A stretch of 64,000 nt of DNA from positions 16,254-80,253 of the forward strand of contig JAGHUV010000002.1 in assembly GCA_018064665.1 (NCBI GenBank), given 5' to 3'. Positions 16,458 through 25,043 of this stretch are shown piece by piece. The DNA comes from Candidatus Crickella caballi. Lineage in GTDB: Bacteria; Bacillota; Clostridia; Peptostreptococcales; Anaerovoracaceae. How positions within the stretch are numbered: position 1 is the stretch's first letter; the number at the start of each line of letters is the position of its first letter. A program made the position numbers and the translations under genes. The notes beneath the pieces are model-generated. The model was not told the origin of the DNA. It was given only the letters and a program-made list of their open reading frames with translations, and did no database searches.

Positions 16458-17081
16458 GCTGATGCAGATCCATACCGTAAGTATGATGCCGGCCGTTTCA
16501 CTTATGATGTCTATGGTCATGAGATTGACCAGATTATCTGTCGCGGGATTCATTATCCACAGATAATTGTCAAAGAGCATTTCGTGAACAAAGTCATAGG
16601 CCTTGTCGAAATTTATTGCAAATACTATTACAGATACAACGGCAGCTACTGCTGCTATACGAATTGTACCGATAAAGCTGCGAGCAAAAATCGCGGCTTT
16701 TTTCGTTGCAAGCAGTATGAGCACGCCGATGGTGCTGATTACCAGCGCAATATTTCTGACTCTAATCATCCTAAGGAAAATCACTCTGCAATCTGAAAGA
16801 TGGTGGAGCTCGCGATTGTTGAAGAAGGCCTGATCGGAGCCTGTAGTTTTGACCTCGTCGAGGCGGTCTCTTTGGCCAAGAAGGTAATCCATCGTTTCAC
16901 AGCTTATGCGTACCGCTTCTTCGCTACCATACTCAGTAGCGATTTCATTTTCGTGTGCAGCAAACTCACGTTCAAACCAGAATCTGCTTCCACAGAAAAA
17001 CTGACCGACACTTATGAGAAATACAAGAAGCATCAGCAGTGTAAGCAGTATTGATATAATTCGTGAGAGTTTCTCGTGCAT
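16377..17081 (-). CDS. lit: DUF1461/TIGR01906 membrane protein, Lit-like lipoprotein intramolecular transacylase
   Basis: A 234-residue membrane protein with an N-terminal helix, a roughly 90-residue extracytoplasmic part and three further helices. It matches the TIGR01906/DUF1461 family, whose characterised member Lit moves an acyl chain within bacterial lipoproteins to make the lyso form. Conserved-looking elements are DYLLGQRDRLD and, between helices, NFDKAYDFVHEMLF with the family histidine. ATG 17081 is preferred over the TTG six codons upstream because TATAAT lies exactly six bases before it, implying a leaderless transcript. Its last 27 codons overlap the Cys-rich feo peptide on the other strand. 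Confidence 0.8.
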   Translation of the reverse strand: MHEKLSRIISILLTLLMLLVFLISVGQFFCGSRFWFEREFAAHENEIATEYGSEEAVRISCETMDYLLGQRDRLDEVKTTGSDQAFFNNRELHHLSDCRVIFLRMIRVRNIALVISTIGVLILLATKKAAIFARSFIGTIRIAAVAAVVSVIVFAINFDKAYDFVHEMLFDNYLWIMNPATDNLVNLMTIDIISETAGIILTVWICISLFLGKAVFRKLVPTESLIERIRILAS

Positions 17082-17093
17082 GCTGTCATTATA
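17082..17093 (-). promoter_or_regulatory. -10 box giving a leaderless start for the Lit-like gene
   Basis: On the minus strand TATAAT (17093-17088) is followed by GACAGC and ATG (17081). The six-base spacing puts +1 at the start codon; no Shine-Dalgarno is present. Confidence 0.6.
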
Positions 17094-17121
17094 AGGCAAA
17101 ATAAAACAAATAGAAAGGGTG

Positions 17122-17151
17122 TTGCGCTTTAATGCGCTAAAGTGTTAGAAT
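17122..17151 (+). promoter_or_regulatory. Probable promoter of the YerC/TrpR-like gene
   Basis: TTGCGC (17122-17127), an 18-bp spacer and TAGAAT (17146-17151), about 75 bases before the start codon. Confidence 0.45.
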
Positions 17152-17227
17152 GCCATTGTACAAATGAGTATTTACTTTGAACAGAAGCATTCACAAATGA
17201 GAATTCGAAGGCTCAAGGAGGTTATAC

Positions 17228-17518
17228 ATGATCACGGATCAGGAACGTAAGAACATGCAGCAGTTCTACAAGGCTATTCTGTCGCTCGAAACCGAGGACG
17301 AGTGTGATGCCTTCTTTGAAGACGTTGCAACAATTAAGGAGCTGATTGATATGTCTGCGAGACTGGAGGTAGCAAAGATGCTTGATGAAGGCAAGGTTTT
17401 CAGCGAAATCAGTCAGAGTACAGGCGCAAGCTCGGCGACTATCAGCCGTGTAAACAAGTGCATAGGATACGGATCGGGCGGATACAAGATGGTGCTCGAC
17501 AGAATAAAGGATAAATAA
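17228..17518 (+). CDS. TrpR-like helix-turn-helix protein, YerC/YecD family
   Basis: A 96-residue protein of the TrpR superfamily, YerC/YecD branch. The helix-turn-helix is evident in GKVFSEISQSTGASSATISR, followed by VNKCIGYGSGGYKMVLDR, typical of this family. Such proteins are presumed DNA-binding repressors; a ligand and targets are not known to me. CAAGGAGG at about eight bases before the ATG is a strong ribosome binding site. The gene stands alone, with a likely promoter near 17122-17151 and a terminator at 17531-17561 shared with the convergent nadE. Confidence 0.9.
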   Translation: MITDQERKNMQQFYKAILSLETEDECDAFFEDVATIKELIDMSARLEVAKMLDEGKVFSEISQSTGASSATISRVNKCIGYGSGGYKMVLDRIKDK

Positions 17519-17530
17519 TACTGAATAAAA

Positions 17531-17561
17531 AAGGGGATTGCTCGTGTTGAACAATCCCCTT
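17531..17561. terminator. Bidirectional terminator between yerC-like gene and nadE
   Basis: AAGGGGATTG (17531-17540) and CAATCCCCTT (17552-17561) form a 10-bp perfect stem; A-runs on the left and T-runs on the right let it serve both convergent genes. Confidence 0.85.
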
Positions 17562-17579
17562 TATCGTGCCTTTATAATA

Positions 17580-18317
17580 CTATCCTTCGTACTTGAAGCA
17601 GTCCATGAATCTCAGCTTGAAGAGATTTCTCTCGTGCAGCATATCGATCTTCTCTTTGTGCTCAAGATTCTCAATCTCGCCTGTTCTGATGTACTTGTCG
17701 AGCTCTTCATAAGTGAAGCCGAGCTTCTCCTCATCTGACATTCCGGAGAGTCCGTCTGTAGGAACTTTCTCGATAAGAACAGAAGGAACTCCGAGCTCTC
17801 TTCCGATAGCTCTTACCTCAGCTGTAGTGAAGAATGACATCGGGCTGAAGTCTCCTACGGAATCACCGTATCTTGTCGAATAGCCGACCCAGTCTTCGGA
17901 AAGATTGCAGGTATTGCATACTCTTCCGTTCTTGCTTTGGCCTACTGCATACAGAGTAGACATTCTGAGTCTTGGCGGAAGGTTGATTCCTGAGTCCTTG
18001 CTGAACTCAATACCTGCTGCCTGTATTTCCTCCACGAGTGAATCGAATGCGCCTGAAATATTGACGATATAGTGCTCGATACCGAGATGGCTTACGAGAA
18101 GATTTGCCATATCAATATCCGACTGATCTCCGTTAGGCATCAGCACACCGATTACTCTGTCCTTGCCCAGAGCTTCAACACAAAGAGCAGCAGCGATGGA
18201 GCTGTCTTTGCCCCCGCTGATACCTACGATTGCATTGCATCCCGGGCCGTTTTTGTCAAACCAGTCGCGTATCCACTGAACTGTGGCAGCGCAGGCTTTC
18301 TTAGCATTAAAATCCAT
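17580..18317 (-). CDS. nadE: Ammonia-dependent NAD+ synthetase
   Basis: A 245-residue enzyme that amidates nicotinic acid adenine dinucleotide to NAD+ using ATP and ammonia. The PP-loop is GISGGKDSSIAAAL; other family blocks are LMPNGDQSD, NLPPRLRMSTLYAVGQ and PTDGLSGMSDEEKLGFTYEELD. There is no glutaminase domain, so free ammonia is the nitrogen source. AGGAGG lies seven bases before the ATG. It is divergent from yhaM, the two -10 boxes forming a mirror-image pair, and is closed by the shared terminator at 17531-17561. Confidence 0.95.
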   Translation of the reverse strand: MDFNAKKACAATVQWIRDWFDKNGPGCNAIVGISGGKDSSIAAALCVEALGKDRVIGVLMPNGDQSDIDMANLLVSHLGIEHYIVNISGAFDSLVEEIQAAGIEFSKDSGINLPPRLRMSTLYAVGQSKNGRVCNTCNLSEDWVGYSTRYGDSVGDFSPMSFFTTAEVRAIGRELGVPSVLIEKVPTDGLSGMSDEEKLGFTYEELDKYIRTGEIENLEHKEKIDMLHERNLFKLRFMDCFKYEG

Positions 18318-18362
18318 AATATATCCTCCTCTTTGCGAGCGTTATTTGTTTAATTCGAGTGA

Positions 18363-18410
18363 ATTATAACACAGTATTACCACAATAAAATAGAGCGGCT
18401 GTGTTATAAT
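18363..18410. promoter_or_regulatory. Mirror-image divergent promoters of nadE and yhaM
   Basis: AATTATAACACAG (18362-18374) and CTGTGTTATAATT (18399-18411) are perfect inverted copies. Each carries an extended -10 box TGTTATAAT: minus strand at 18371-18363 for nadE, plus strand at 18402-18410 for yhaM. No good -35 boxes are seen, as expected for extended -10 promoters. The 24 bases between could hold a shared regulator. Confidence 0.65.
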
Positions 18411-18454
18411 TTTATCGTAAGTTCAGCTGTGAGAAAGAAGGAGGCACCGAGCCA

Positions 18455-19420
18455 ATGAAACCTTATTATATAAAAAATCTTGTAGTCGATGAGACTCAGC
18501 TTATTGAGGACTATTACCTTGTTAAGAACTCGGATATCAGAGAGGGCAACCAGGGTAAGAGGCATCTTCATCTTACGCTTTCTGATGCGACCGGTGAGAT
18601 TCAGGCGGTCAAGTGGAACCTTACAGGTGATGAGATTGAGCGATTCAGCCGCATCAAGACCGGAATGGTTATAAAGTTCGGCGGAAGATGCAAGGAGTAT
18701 AGAGGCAGCAAGCAGCTCGTTATCGACAGAATAGGCGGTCTGATCAATCCTGACAACATGGTTAGGGCTGACTATTTCAAAGCTGCACCTGAGAGCTCAG
18801 AGTCTATGTATGATTTCATCACAGGCAGGATAAAGGCGATGCAGGATGAAGAGCTTATGGAGCTTTGCCTGAGCTTCTATGAAGAGAACAAGGCAAGACT
18901 TATGTACTATCCTGCAGCAATGAGCAATCATCATGCTGAATACGGCGGACTCCTGTATCACGTTAAGAGAATGATGATGATGGCAGAAAGAGCATGCGAA
19001 GTATACACCAATCTGGATAGGGATCTGCTTATCGCAGGTGTTGCAATTCACGACATTGAGAAGCTGAACGAGATAGCTTCGGATGAAAACGGTGTGGTTC
19101 CGGATTATACACTTCAGGGCAAAATGCTCGGACATCTTGTTATGGGCGTGGCAGCGATTCATGACAGATGCGAGGAGCTTGGCATAGACGAGGAGAAGGC
19201 GCTTCTTCTCGAGCACATGGCTATATCACATCACTATGAACCTGAGTTCGGAAGCCCGAAAAAGCCGCTTTTCCCTGAGGCAGAGATGCTTCACTATCTT
19301 GACATGGTAGATGCCAAGATGTTCGACATGGAGGATGCACTTGCCAATGTTGAGCCGGGTGGCTTCAGCGACAAGGTGTTCACTCTGGATAACCGCAAGC
19401 TTTATAAGAAGACATTTTAA
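18455..19420 (+). CDS. yhaM: YhaM-family 3'-5' exoribonuclease (OB-fold plus HD domain)
   Basis: A 321-residue nuclease with an N-terminal OB-fold (residues about 10-95) and a C-terminal HD domain. HD-type metal ligands are visible in YHVKRMMMMAE and VAIHDIEKLNE, with later histidines in HMAISHHYEPEFGSP. This is the layout of YhaM/CBF1, a 3'-5' exonuclease acting on RNA and single-stranded DNA. AAGGAGG is followed by ATG 18455 after about 10 bases. It is transcribed divergently from nadE and its stop is four bases before recD2, so the two nucleic-acid enzymes form an operon with comF. Confidence 0.9.
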   Translation: MKPYYIKNLVVDETQLIEDYYLVKNSDIREGNQGKRHLHLTLSDATGEIQAVKWNLTGDEIERFSRIKTGMVIKFGGRCKEYRGSKQLVIDRIGGLINPDNMVRADYFKAAPESSESMYDFITGRIKAMQDEELMELCLSFYEENKARLMYYPAAMSNHHAEYGGLLYHVKRMMMMAERACEVYTNLDRDLLIAGVAIHDIEKLNEIASDENGVVPDYTLQGKMLGHLVMGVAAIHDRCEELGIDEEKALLLEHMAISHHYEPEFGSPKKPLFPEAEMLHYLDMVDAKMFDMEDALANVEPGGFSDKVFTLDNRKLYKKTF

Positions 19421-19423
19421 CTG

Positions 19424-21637
19424 ATGCAGAAGACGGGCAGACTCAGCAAGATAATATTTAACAATCGGGAGAACGGCTATACTGTTGCGGTGTTCGACAC
19501 AGAAGACGGAGCTATCAGGATAGCCGGCTCTTTTAATGAGCCCAAAGAAGGCGGCCAATACAAGCTTGAGGGCAGCTTTACAATTCATCGTAAGTATGGA
19601 GAGCAGTTCAGTGTTACAAGCTATGAGGAGCTTCTGCCTGAAGGTGTTGAGGCTATATATGAGTTTCTTGCTGCCGGAAACATTCGCGGCATCGGACCTA
19701 AGACGGCACAGCTGATAACAGAGGCCTTCGGAGAAGACAGTCTTCGCATCATTGAAGAGGAGCCTGAGAAGCTGCTTTCGATAAAGGGAATCGGTCCTTC
19801 GAGCATGAGCAAGATAGCGGAATCCTATGGTGAATCGAGGGATTTTGCACGCATATCGCTCGAGCTTAAGGAGCTTGGCGTTGAGATGTCGCATGCCGTA
19901 AAGATTTTCAAGCTGTATGGCAAGGAGTCGGTAAATATCGTCAAAGAAAACCCGTATACGCTGGTCGAGGATGTTTATGGAATCACTTTTCAGAAGGCGG
20001 ATGCTATAGCTGAGAAAATCGGATACGATGCCGACAGTGAGTTCAGAATCGAGAGCGGAATCAAGTATGTGCTTAAGACCTGGGCAATAGGCGGAAGCAC
20101 TCTGATGCCGCAGGAAACTCTTGTTGAACAGGTAATCAGACTGCTCGACACACAGACGGAAAAGGTCGAGGACAGCATCAGAACAATGGCCTTCAATGGA
20201 GAGATACAGACGGACATAATAGACGATGCTCCGGTTGTTTACCTCTACGGCTACTACTATGCAGAGCAAAGGATAGCCTCCAATCTCAGAAGAATTCTCT
20301 ATGCGAACAGAGCGGCGATTCCGGCGGTCATAGATAATCTTATCAATGATGCGGAAATGCAGCTGGCAAGAGAGTTCGGGGATGTAAGTCTGTCGGATGA
20401 GCAGAGAAGCGCTGTAAGAGGAGCTTTGCTTGGTAATGTTTCGGTAATCACCGGTGGACCGGGAACGGGAAAGACCACAATCATCAATGTGCTGGTGAAC
20501 ATCTTTAAGCGTCTCGATTATGAAGTGGCACTCGCTGCTCCGACGGGACGTGCTGCCAAGAGGATGGAAGAGGCATCGGGAAAACCTGCGCAGACAATAC
20601 ACCGCCTGCTCGAATACGTTTATTCCGAAGATATGGATGAGATGAGCTTTGGGCGTAACGAAGAGCGTCCGCTTGAGTATGACGCAATAATCGTGGACGA
20701 GGCATCCATGATCGATATCATGCTTATGGACGGACTGCTTGCCGCGATCAAAGACGGAACAATACTGATTATGACCGGAGATGCGGATCAGCTGCCGTCG
20801 GTAGGTGCGGGAAATGTCCTTAAGGATATTATTGATTCTGAGTATGTATATACAGCAAGGCTGAAGGAGATATTCCGCCAGGCACAGGGAAGCAGAATAG
20901 TAACCAACGCACATATGATCAATAACGGGGAATACCCGGAGTTCGGTGGCAAAGAAAGCGATTTCTTTGTGATTACAAGAGCAAATGAGGACGATATAGT
21001 TTCGGAAATCAAGGGACTGGTCGATGGCAGGCTGGCAGAGCACTATGACTTTGTAAACGATGCTTCGGACATTCAGATACTGACGCCGACCAAGAGGGGC
21101 GTGCTGGGTGCACCAAGCATGAATTCGATACTACAGGAGGTAATCAATCCTGCGAACAAATCCCTTAGCGAGCTCAAGATAGGCAGCCGCACCTTCCGAG
21201 AGGGAGACAAGGTGATGCAGCTTAGGAACAACTATACGGCCGAATGGCAGGATGCTGATAGCCTTATGCAGGGCGAGGGTATCTTCAACGGAGATATGGG
21301 CACCGTAGAGAGCATCGATACAGAGAACAGGACTATGCTTGTGAGAGCGGACAATCGTCTGATCAGATATGAGGGAGAAATGTTTGAGGAGATAGATCTG
21401 GCCTATGCGATAACAGTGCACAAGAGCCAGGGCTCCGAATTCCCGGTAGTGATACTGCCGATGTGGCAGTATCCGCCTATGCTCATGACTCGCAATCTGC
21501 TTTATACTGCGGTAACCAGAGGTAAGAAGCTGGTGATAATAATCGGTAATCCGAAATATATGCAGTGGATGATTGACAATAACAGAGCGGACGGAAGGTA
21601 TACCGGACTTAAGTACAGACTTAACGAAATGATATAG
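19424..21637 (+). CDS. recD2: ATP-dependent RecD2-type DNA helicase
   Basis: A 737-residue superfamily 1B 5'-3' helicase. The N-terminal region has two helix-hairpin-helix motifs (IRGIGPKTAQLI and IKGIGPSSMSKI); the helicase core follows with Walker A ITGGPGTGKTTII (about residue 345), Walker B VDEASMIDIMLMD, motif III GDADQLPSVGAG and the late motif AITVHKSQGSEF, ending in LYTAVTRGKKLV. RecD2 occurs without RecBC and works in replication repair. It starts four bases after yhaM with no strong ribosome binding site of its own, which suggests coupling. A 605-codon open frame on the other strand is a shadow of this gene. Confidence 0.96.
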   Translation: MQKTGRLSKIIFNNRENGYTVAVFDTEDGAIRIAGSFNEPKEGGQYKLEGSFTIHRKYGEQFSVTSYEELLPEGVEAIYEFLAAGNIRGIGPKTAQLITEAFGEDSLRIIEEEPEKLLSIKGIGPSSMSKIAESYGESRDFARISLELKELGVEMSHAVKIFKLYGKESVNIVKENPYTLVEDVYGITFQKADAIAEKIGYDADSEFRIESGIKYVLKTWAIGGSTLMPQETLVEQVIRLLDTQTEKVEDSIRTMAFNGEIQTDIIDDAPVVYLYGYYYAEQRIASNLRRILYANRAAIPAVIDNLINDAEMQLAREFGDVSLSDEQRSAVRGALLGNVSVITGGPGTGKTTIINVLVNIFKRLDYEVALAAPTGRAAKRMEEASGKPAQTIHRLLEYVYSEDMDEMSFGRNEERPLEYDAIIVDEASMIDIMLMDGLLAAIKDGTILIMTGDADQLPSVGAGNVLKDIIDSEYVYTARLKEIFRQAQGSRIVTNAHMINNGEYPEFGGKESDFFVITRANEDDIVSEIKGLVDGRLAEHYDFVNDASDIQILTPTKRGVLGAPSMNSILQEVINPANKSLSELKIGSRTFREGDKVMQLRNNYTAEWQDADSLMQGEGIFNGDMGTVESIDTENRTMLVRADNRLIRYEGEMFEEIDLAYAITVHKSQGSEFPVVILPMWQYPPMLMTRNLLYTAVTRGKKLVIIIGNPKYMQWMIDNNRADGRYTGLKYRLNEMI

Positions 21638-21666
21638 ATTCCTCGGATAAAGCATGAGGAGCAGAC

Positions 21667-22425
21667 ATGAAAAACAGAATATGGAATGAGATACTCGAAC
21701 GAATATATCCGAGTGATCTGTACTGCATATGCTGCGGCAAAATCATAGACGGCAGCAGGATCTACAGGCTGTGTGATGACTGTATGGAAAGCATGAAGTG
21801 GGCTACGGGCAGACTTTGCGACAAGTGCGGAAAGCCTCTTTCAGTAAACGACCCGTGCGAAACCTGCTTCAATTGCAGAGAGCATCTGCACAGCTTCGAC
21901 AGGGGTTACACATGCTGTGAGTATGGAACCAACGAGAGGTGTATTGTATATTCAATGAAATACGATGACAGATCGGACATTGCCGGCACAATCGCAGATA
22001 TGATGGCAGACAGGATGCTCGCTTTGTATGAACCCGAAGAACTTGCAGGAAAGTACGATCTCCTGGTGCCGGTGCCGGTTTCGGACAAAAGAAAAGGGCA
22101 GAGAGGCTACAATCAGGCGGCACTTATCGCAGCTCATTTTTCTGAAAATACGGGCATAGAGTACAGGGGCGAAATACTGCAGAGAATGCGGGAGACCAAA
22201 GCGATGAAAGGCCTTGCACCGGATGAAAGAAAGGCAAATATCAGAGGGTCTTTTGCGGTGAGAAAAAAGGCACTGGACAGCATAAGCGGAGCTGAATGTC
22301 TGGTGGTTGATGACATATATACAACGGGGGCTACAATCGACGAAATCGCCTCAGTTTTAAAGGCTCACGGTGCCTCTACAGTAGACTTTCTGTCTTTCGC
22401 AAATGGTGCGGATGTGGTAAAATAA
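21667..22425 (+). CDS. ComF-family phosphoribosyltransferase-like protein
   Basis: A 252-residue ComF/GntX family protein. The N-terminal zinc-ribbon cysteines are present as CICCGK, CDDC, CDKCGK and CETCFNC, followed by a type I phosphoribosyltransferase fold whose PRPP loop is CLVVDDIYTTGATID. Characterised relatives act in DNA uptake during competence; the exact reaction is not settled. ATG 21667 follows TGAGGAG by five bases. The gene closes the yhaM-recD2-comF run. Its last codons contain the likely promoter of the downstream raiA RNA (22395-22423). Confidence 0.9.
   Translation: MKNRIWNEILERIYPSDLYCICCGKIIDGSRIYRLCDDCMESMKWATGRLCDKCGKPLSVNDPCETCFNCREHLHSFDRGYTCCEYGTNERCIVYSMKYDDRSDIAGTIADMMADRMLALYEPEELAGKYDLLVPVPVSDKRKGQRGYNQAALIAAHFSENTGIEYRGEILQRMRETKAMKGLAPDERKANIRGSFAVRKKALDSISGAECLVVDDIYTTGATIDEIASVLKAHGASTVDFLSFANGADVVK
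22395..22423 (+). promoter_or_regulatory. Likely promoter of the raiA RNA inside the end of comF
   Basis: TTTCGC at 22395-22400, a 17-bp spacer and TAAAAT at 22418-22423. The start site would be near 22430, a few bases before the conserved RNA begins. Confidence 0.55.
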
Positions 22426-22429
22426 AGTT

Positions 22430-22615
22430 GAATATTGGTAAGGTCATGTTCGTGGTTGAAAGTCCATGCCAGATACGGGCAAAGGGACCCACGTAAGCAG
22501 TGAGCAAGAGGCCGCTGTGATCATGGCGTATCTTAGAAGTAAGTCCTCCGGTAATCCGGGTCAAGGCGAGTGTGGGGGCAAAGACCAGGTCGAGTGACCG
22601 AGCCGATATTTTTTC
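22430..22615 (+). ncRNA. raiA-motif noncoding RNA
   Basis: About 185 bases between comF and hpf (raiA) contain no reading frame but are rich in conserved-looking, structured sequence: GGTTGAAAGTCCATGCC near the start, GACCCACGTAAGCAGTGAGC, AAGTCCTCCGGTAATCCGGG and GGTCGAGTGACCGAG near the end. Size, content and position immediately upstream of a long-form hibernation factor gene fit the raiA motif, a highly structured RNA described mainly in Firmicutes and Actinobacteria and reported to affect sporulation and aggregation in Clostridium. It differs from RNase P, tmRNA and 6S RNA. A T-rich run follows at 22610, before the hpf ribosome binding site. The exact ends are estimates. Confidence 0.82.
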
Positions 22616-22639
22616 ATTTTTTTCAAGGAGGAATATGCT

Positions 22640-23173
22640 ATGAAGATTCAGATTTCCGCTAAGAATTATGATATGAGCGACAAACTGCATGCTTATATCG
22701 AAGAGAAGTTGAGTAAGCTCGAGAAGTACTTCAACGAAGAAGCAACAGCTAATGTGGTTGTTTCCAAGCTTAAGAACATACCCAAGATAGAAACAACAAT
22801 CAATGCAAAGCAGGCTGTTTTCAGAGCCGAGATAGTAAATGACAGCATTTACGATGCAGTGGATATGGCTGCAGATAAGCTGTCCAGCCAGATGACCAGA
22901 CTTAAGGGCAAGCTGGAGTCAAGATATAAAGAGAATAAAGCACTCAAGCTGGAGTTCGTTCCTGAGCCTGAGGATGATGCTTATGAAGAGGAGATGACCA
23001 TCGTCAGAAGAAAGCAGCTTGAGCTTGAGCCGATGGTTGCTGAAGAGGCTATTCTTCAGATGGAGATGCTGGGACATGATTTCTTCGTGTTCCTTGATAT
23101 GGACACTGATGCAGTAAGCATTGTATATAAGAGGAAAGGTAATGCTTACGGAATTATTGAAACAGACAGATAG
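22640..23173 (+). CDS. hpf: Ribosome hibernation promoting factor, long form
   Basis: A 177-residue long HPF. The N-terminal S30AE domain (residues 1-100, MKIQISAKNYDMSDKLHAYI at the start) binds the 30S decoding region; after an acidic linker, the C-terminal domain (about 118-175, with MLGHDFFVFLDMDTDAVSIV) pairs two ribosomes into a 100S dimer. CAAGGAGG lies about nine bases before the ATG. The raiA RNA directly upstream is probably in the same or an overlapping transcript, although the gene name association is historical and a direct regulatory link is unproven. The next gene starts 34 bases later. Confidence 0.95.
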   Translation: MKIQISAKNYDMSDKLHAYIEEKLSKLEKYFNEEATANVVVSKLKNIPKIETTINAKQAVFRAEIVNDSIYDAVDMAADKLSSQMTRLKGKLESRYKENKALKLEFVPEPEDDAYEEEMTIVRRKQLELEPMVAEEAILQMEMLGHDFFVFLDMDTDAVSIVYKRKGNAYGIIETDR

Positions 23174-23207
23174 AGAATCTAACTGACGTAAGGTAGGATG
23201 CGGTTTA

Positions 23208-25040
23208 ATGAATTTTAAAACCAAAGAGCTTAAAGAACTGGAAGACTTATTGAATTTTGACTATGGCAGTAAGGAGCCGGCCTCAACCGAGGCCGAGCTC
23301 TATACTGCTTTAAGGAGACAGAGCAGTATAGAGCATGACGCAGCTGAAGCAGAGAGAAGAGCTCGCGCTGCAGCTGAAGAAAAAGCTCGCAACGAGGCAA
23401 GAGCCCACGCAGAAGCAAGGGCACGTGCCGCAGCTGAAGAAAGAGCACGCTATGAAGCAAGAGTTCGTGCTGCGACTGAAGAGAGGGCGCGCTATGAGGC
23501 AAGAGTTCAGGCGGAAGCAAGAGCCCGTGCTGCGGCTGAAGAGAGAGCGCGCTATGAAGCAAGAGTTCAGGCAGAGGCAAAAGCTCGCGCTGTGGCTGAG
23601 GAAAAAGCACGCAGTGAAGCAAGAGCGCAGGCAGAGGCAAGACTTCTTGAGGAGAGAAGAGCTGCAGAGCAGGAAAGACTTCGCATGAATGCGCTTGAGG
23701 AAGAGGCTGCCAGAAAGAAAGCACAGGAAGAAGCGTACGCAAGATACAGAGCAAACTCTGCTAATAATGCAGGCGTTACTAGCAGTACAAAGGCAAATCG
23801 CAAGGCTGAGAAAAAAGCCGCAAAGAGAGCTGCCGCCGGGGCTGCATCAAAGAAGGCTGCTCGTGGGGCGGCCAAGGCTGCTAAAGGGGCAAAATTCAGC
23901 AAGGCACTTGCCACTATCTATGTAATTGCACTTGCTGCTTTTGCGGCGGTTATGACTGTAATGAACGTGTTGCCGTTCAAATATCTTATTGCAATGTACG
24001 TTGTACTGGGAATTCTGAGTCTGATTATTGTTGCTCAGCTTTGCAGGGTAAGAATTAAGAAATGGGCCAGGGCTCTTGCTACGTTTATGGCAATAATACT
24101 GATATCGGTATATGGACTTGGATGTGCATACGCACTGGGTACTCTGGATTTCCTGAGCGGTTCATCAGTAAAAAACGATGCCAAGGTAGGAAAGATTTCC
24201 GAGGATTCGTTCAACGTGCTGATAACCGGAATGGATGTATGGGGAACAATCGACGAACCGGGTAGATCGGATGTTAATATGATAGTAACCGTAAATCCTA
24301 AGACCGCAACAATTCTGCTTACGTCAATTCCTCGTGACTATGAGATAAGGATGCCTAATTACGGCTATGCAACAGATAAGCTGACTCACACGGGTTTTTA
24401 CAGTCAGGATACAACAATACAGGCAATAGAGGATTTGCTGAGCATCGACATTAACTATTATGTGAAAGTTAATTTCGATACTATTGTAAGATTTGTAGAT
24501 GCAATCGGCGGTCTCGATATCTACAATGAGACGGAATTCAGGGGATCCCTGAATGACCATCTCTACGAGCAGGGCAACATCCATGTCCAGGGACGCGGAG
24601 CATTGTATTATGCAAGAGAGAGAAAGGCATTCAGCGAGGGAGATAATCAGAGAGTTAAGAACCAGCAGATAATATTCAGCGCGATGCTGGAGAAGGCAAT
24701 GTCGAGCAAGACTATGATTCTCAGCTATAGCAATGTGCTGAACAGCATGGACGATTATTTCCAGATGAGTTTTTCATCCAGAGAAGTCAGAACACTTGTA
24801 AAGATGCAGCTGGCAAAGAATCCGAAGTGGAAGATTTACAAAAATACTCTTTACGGCCAGGGTGCAAATAAAACAACTTATACGGGTGGAAGTCAGCTGC
24901 TGTATGTTACAGAACAGAATGCGACAAGCATCGCATATTCAAGCGGACTGATCAATGCAGTCCTTGAAGGTCAAACACTCGAAGAGAACGAAGATAAAAC
25001 AATTTCGATAGTTGGAGCTGAAGAAGGAGAGAATCAGTAA
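23208..25040 (+). CDS. LytR-CpsA-Psr (LCP) family glycopolymer ligase with repeat-rich N terminus
   Basis: A 610-residue protein. Residues about 40-180 are a long Ala/Glu/Arg-rich predicted coiled coil made of imperfect 20-residue repeats (ARAAAEERARYEARVQAEA and variants); a Lys/Ala-rich stretch follows, then about three membrane helices (residues 230-325) and an extracytoplasmic LCP domain with GRSDVNMIVTVNP, SIPRDYEIRMP and ARERKAFSEGDNQRVKNQQ carrying the conserved arginines. LCP enzymes attach teichoic acids or polysaccharides to peptidoglycan. The cytoplasmic repeat domain is not a usual part. AAGGTAGGA precedes the ATG. It is the first gene of a run continuing into cdaA, cdaR and glmM. 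Confidence 0.88.
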   Translation: MNFKTKELKELEDLLNFDYGSKEPASTEAELYTALRRQSSIEHDAAEAERRARAAAEEKARNEARAHAEARARAAAEERARYEARVRAATEERARYEARVQAEARARAAAEERARYEARVQAEAKARAVAEEKARSEARAQAEARLLEERRAAEQERLRMNALEEEAARKKAQEEAYARYRANSANNAGVTSSTKANRKAEKKAAKRAAAGAASKKAARGAAKAAKGAKFSKALATIYVIALAAFAAVMTVMNVLPFKYLIAMYVVLGILSLIIVAQLCRVRIKKWARALATFMAIILISVYGLGCAYALGTLDFLSGSSVKNDAKVGKISEDSFNVLITGMDVWGTIDEPGRSDVNMIVTVNPKTATILLTSIPRDYEIRMPNYGYATDKLTHTGFYSQDTTIQAIEDLLSIDINYYVKVNFDTIVRFVDAIGGLDIYNETEFRGSLNDHLYEQGNIHVQGRGALYYARERKAFSEGDNQRVKNQQIIFSAMLEKAMSSKTMILSYSNVLNSMDDYFQMSFSSREVRTLVKMQLAKNPKWKIYKNTLYGQGANKTTYTGGSQLLYVTEQNATSIAYSSGLINAVLEGQTLEENEDKTISIVGAEEGENQ

Positions 25041-25043
25041 AAT

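Noticed and set aside
19226-21043. 605-codon open frame on the minus strand
   Set aside because: It lies opposite recD2 and has the odd Cys/His/Leu/Ser-rich composition of a reverse-strand shadow; recD2 shows full helicase motifs.
22430-22615. RNase P RNA because of GTTGAAAGTCC
   Set aside because: Too short for bacterial RNase P and lacking its other conserved blocks; the position before hpf fits the raiA motif better.
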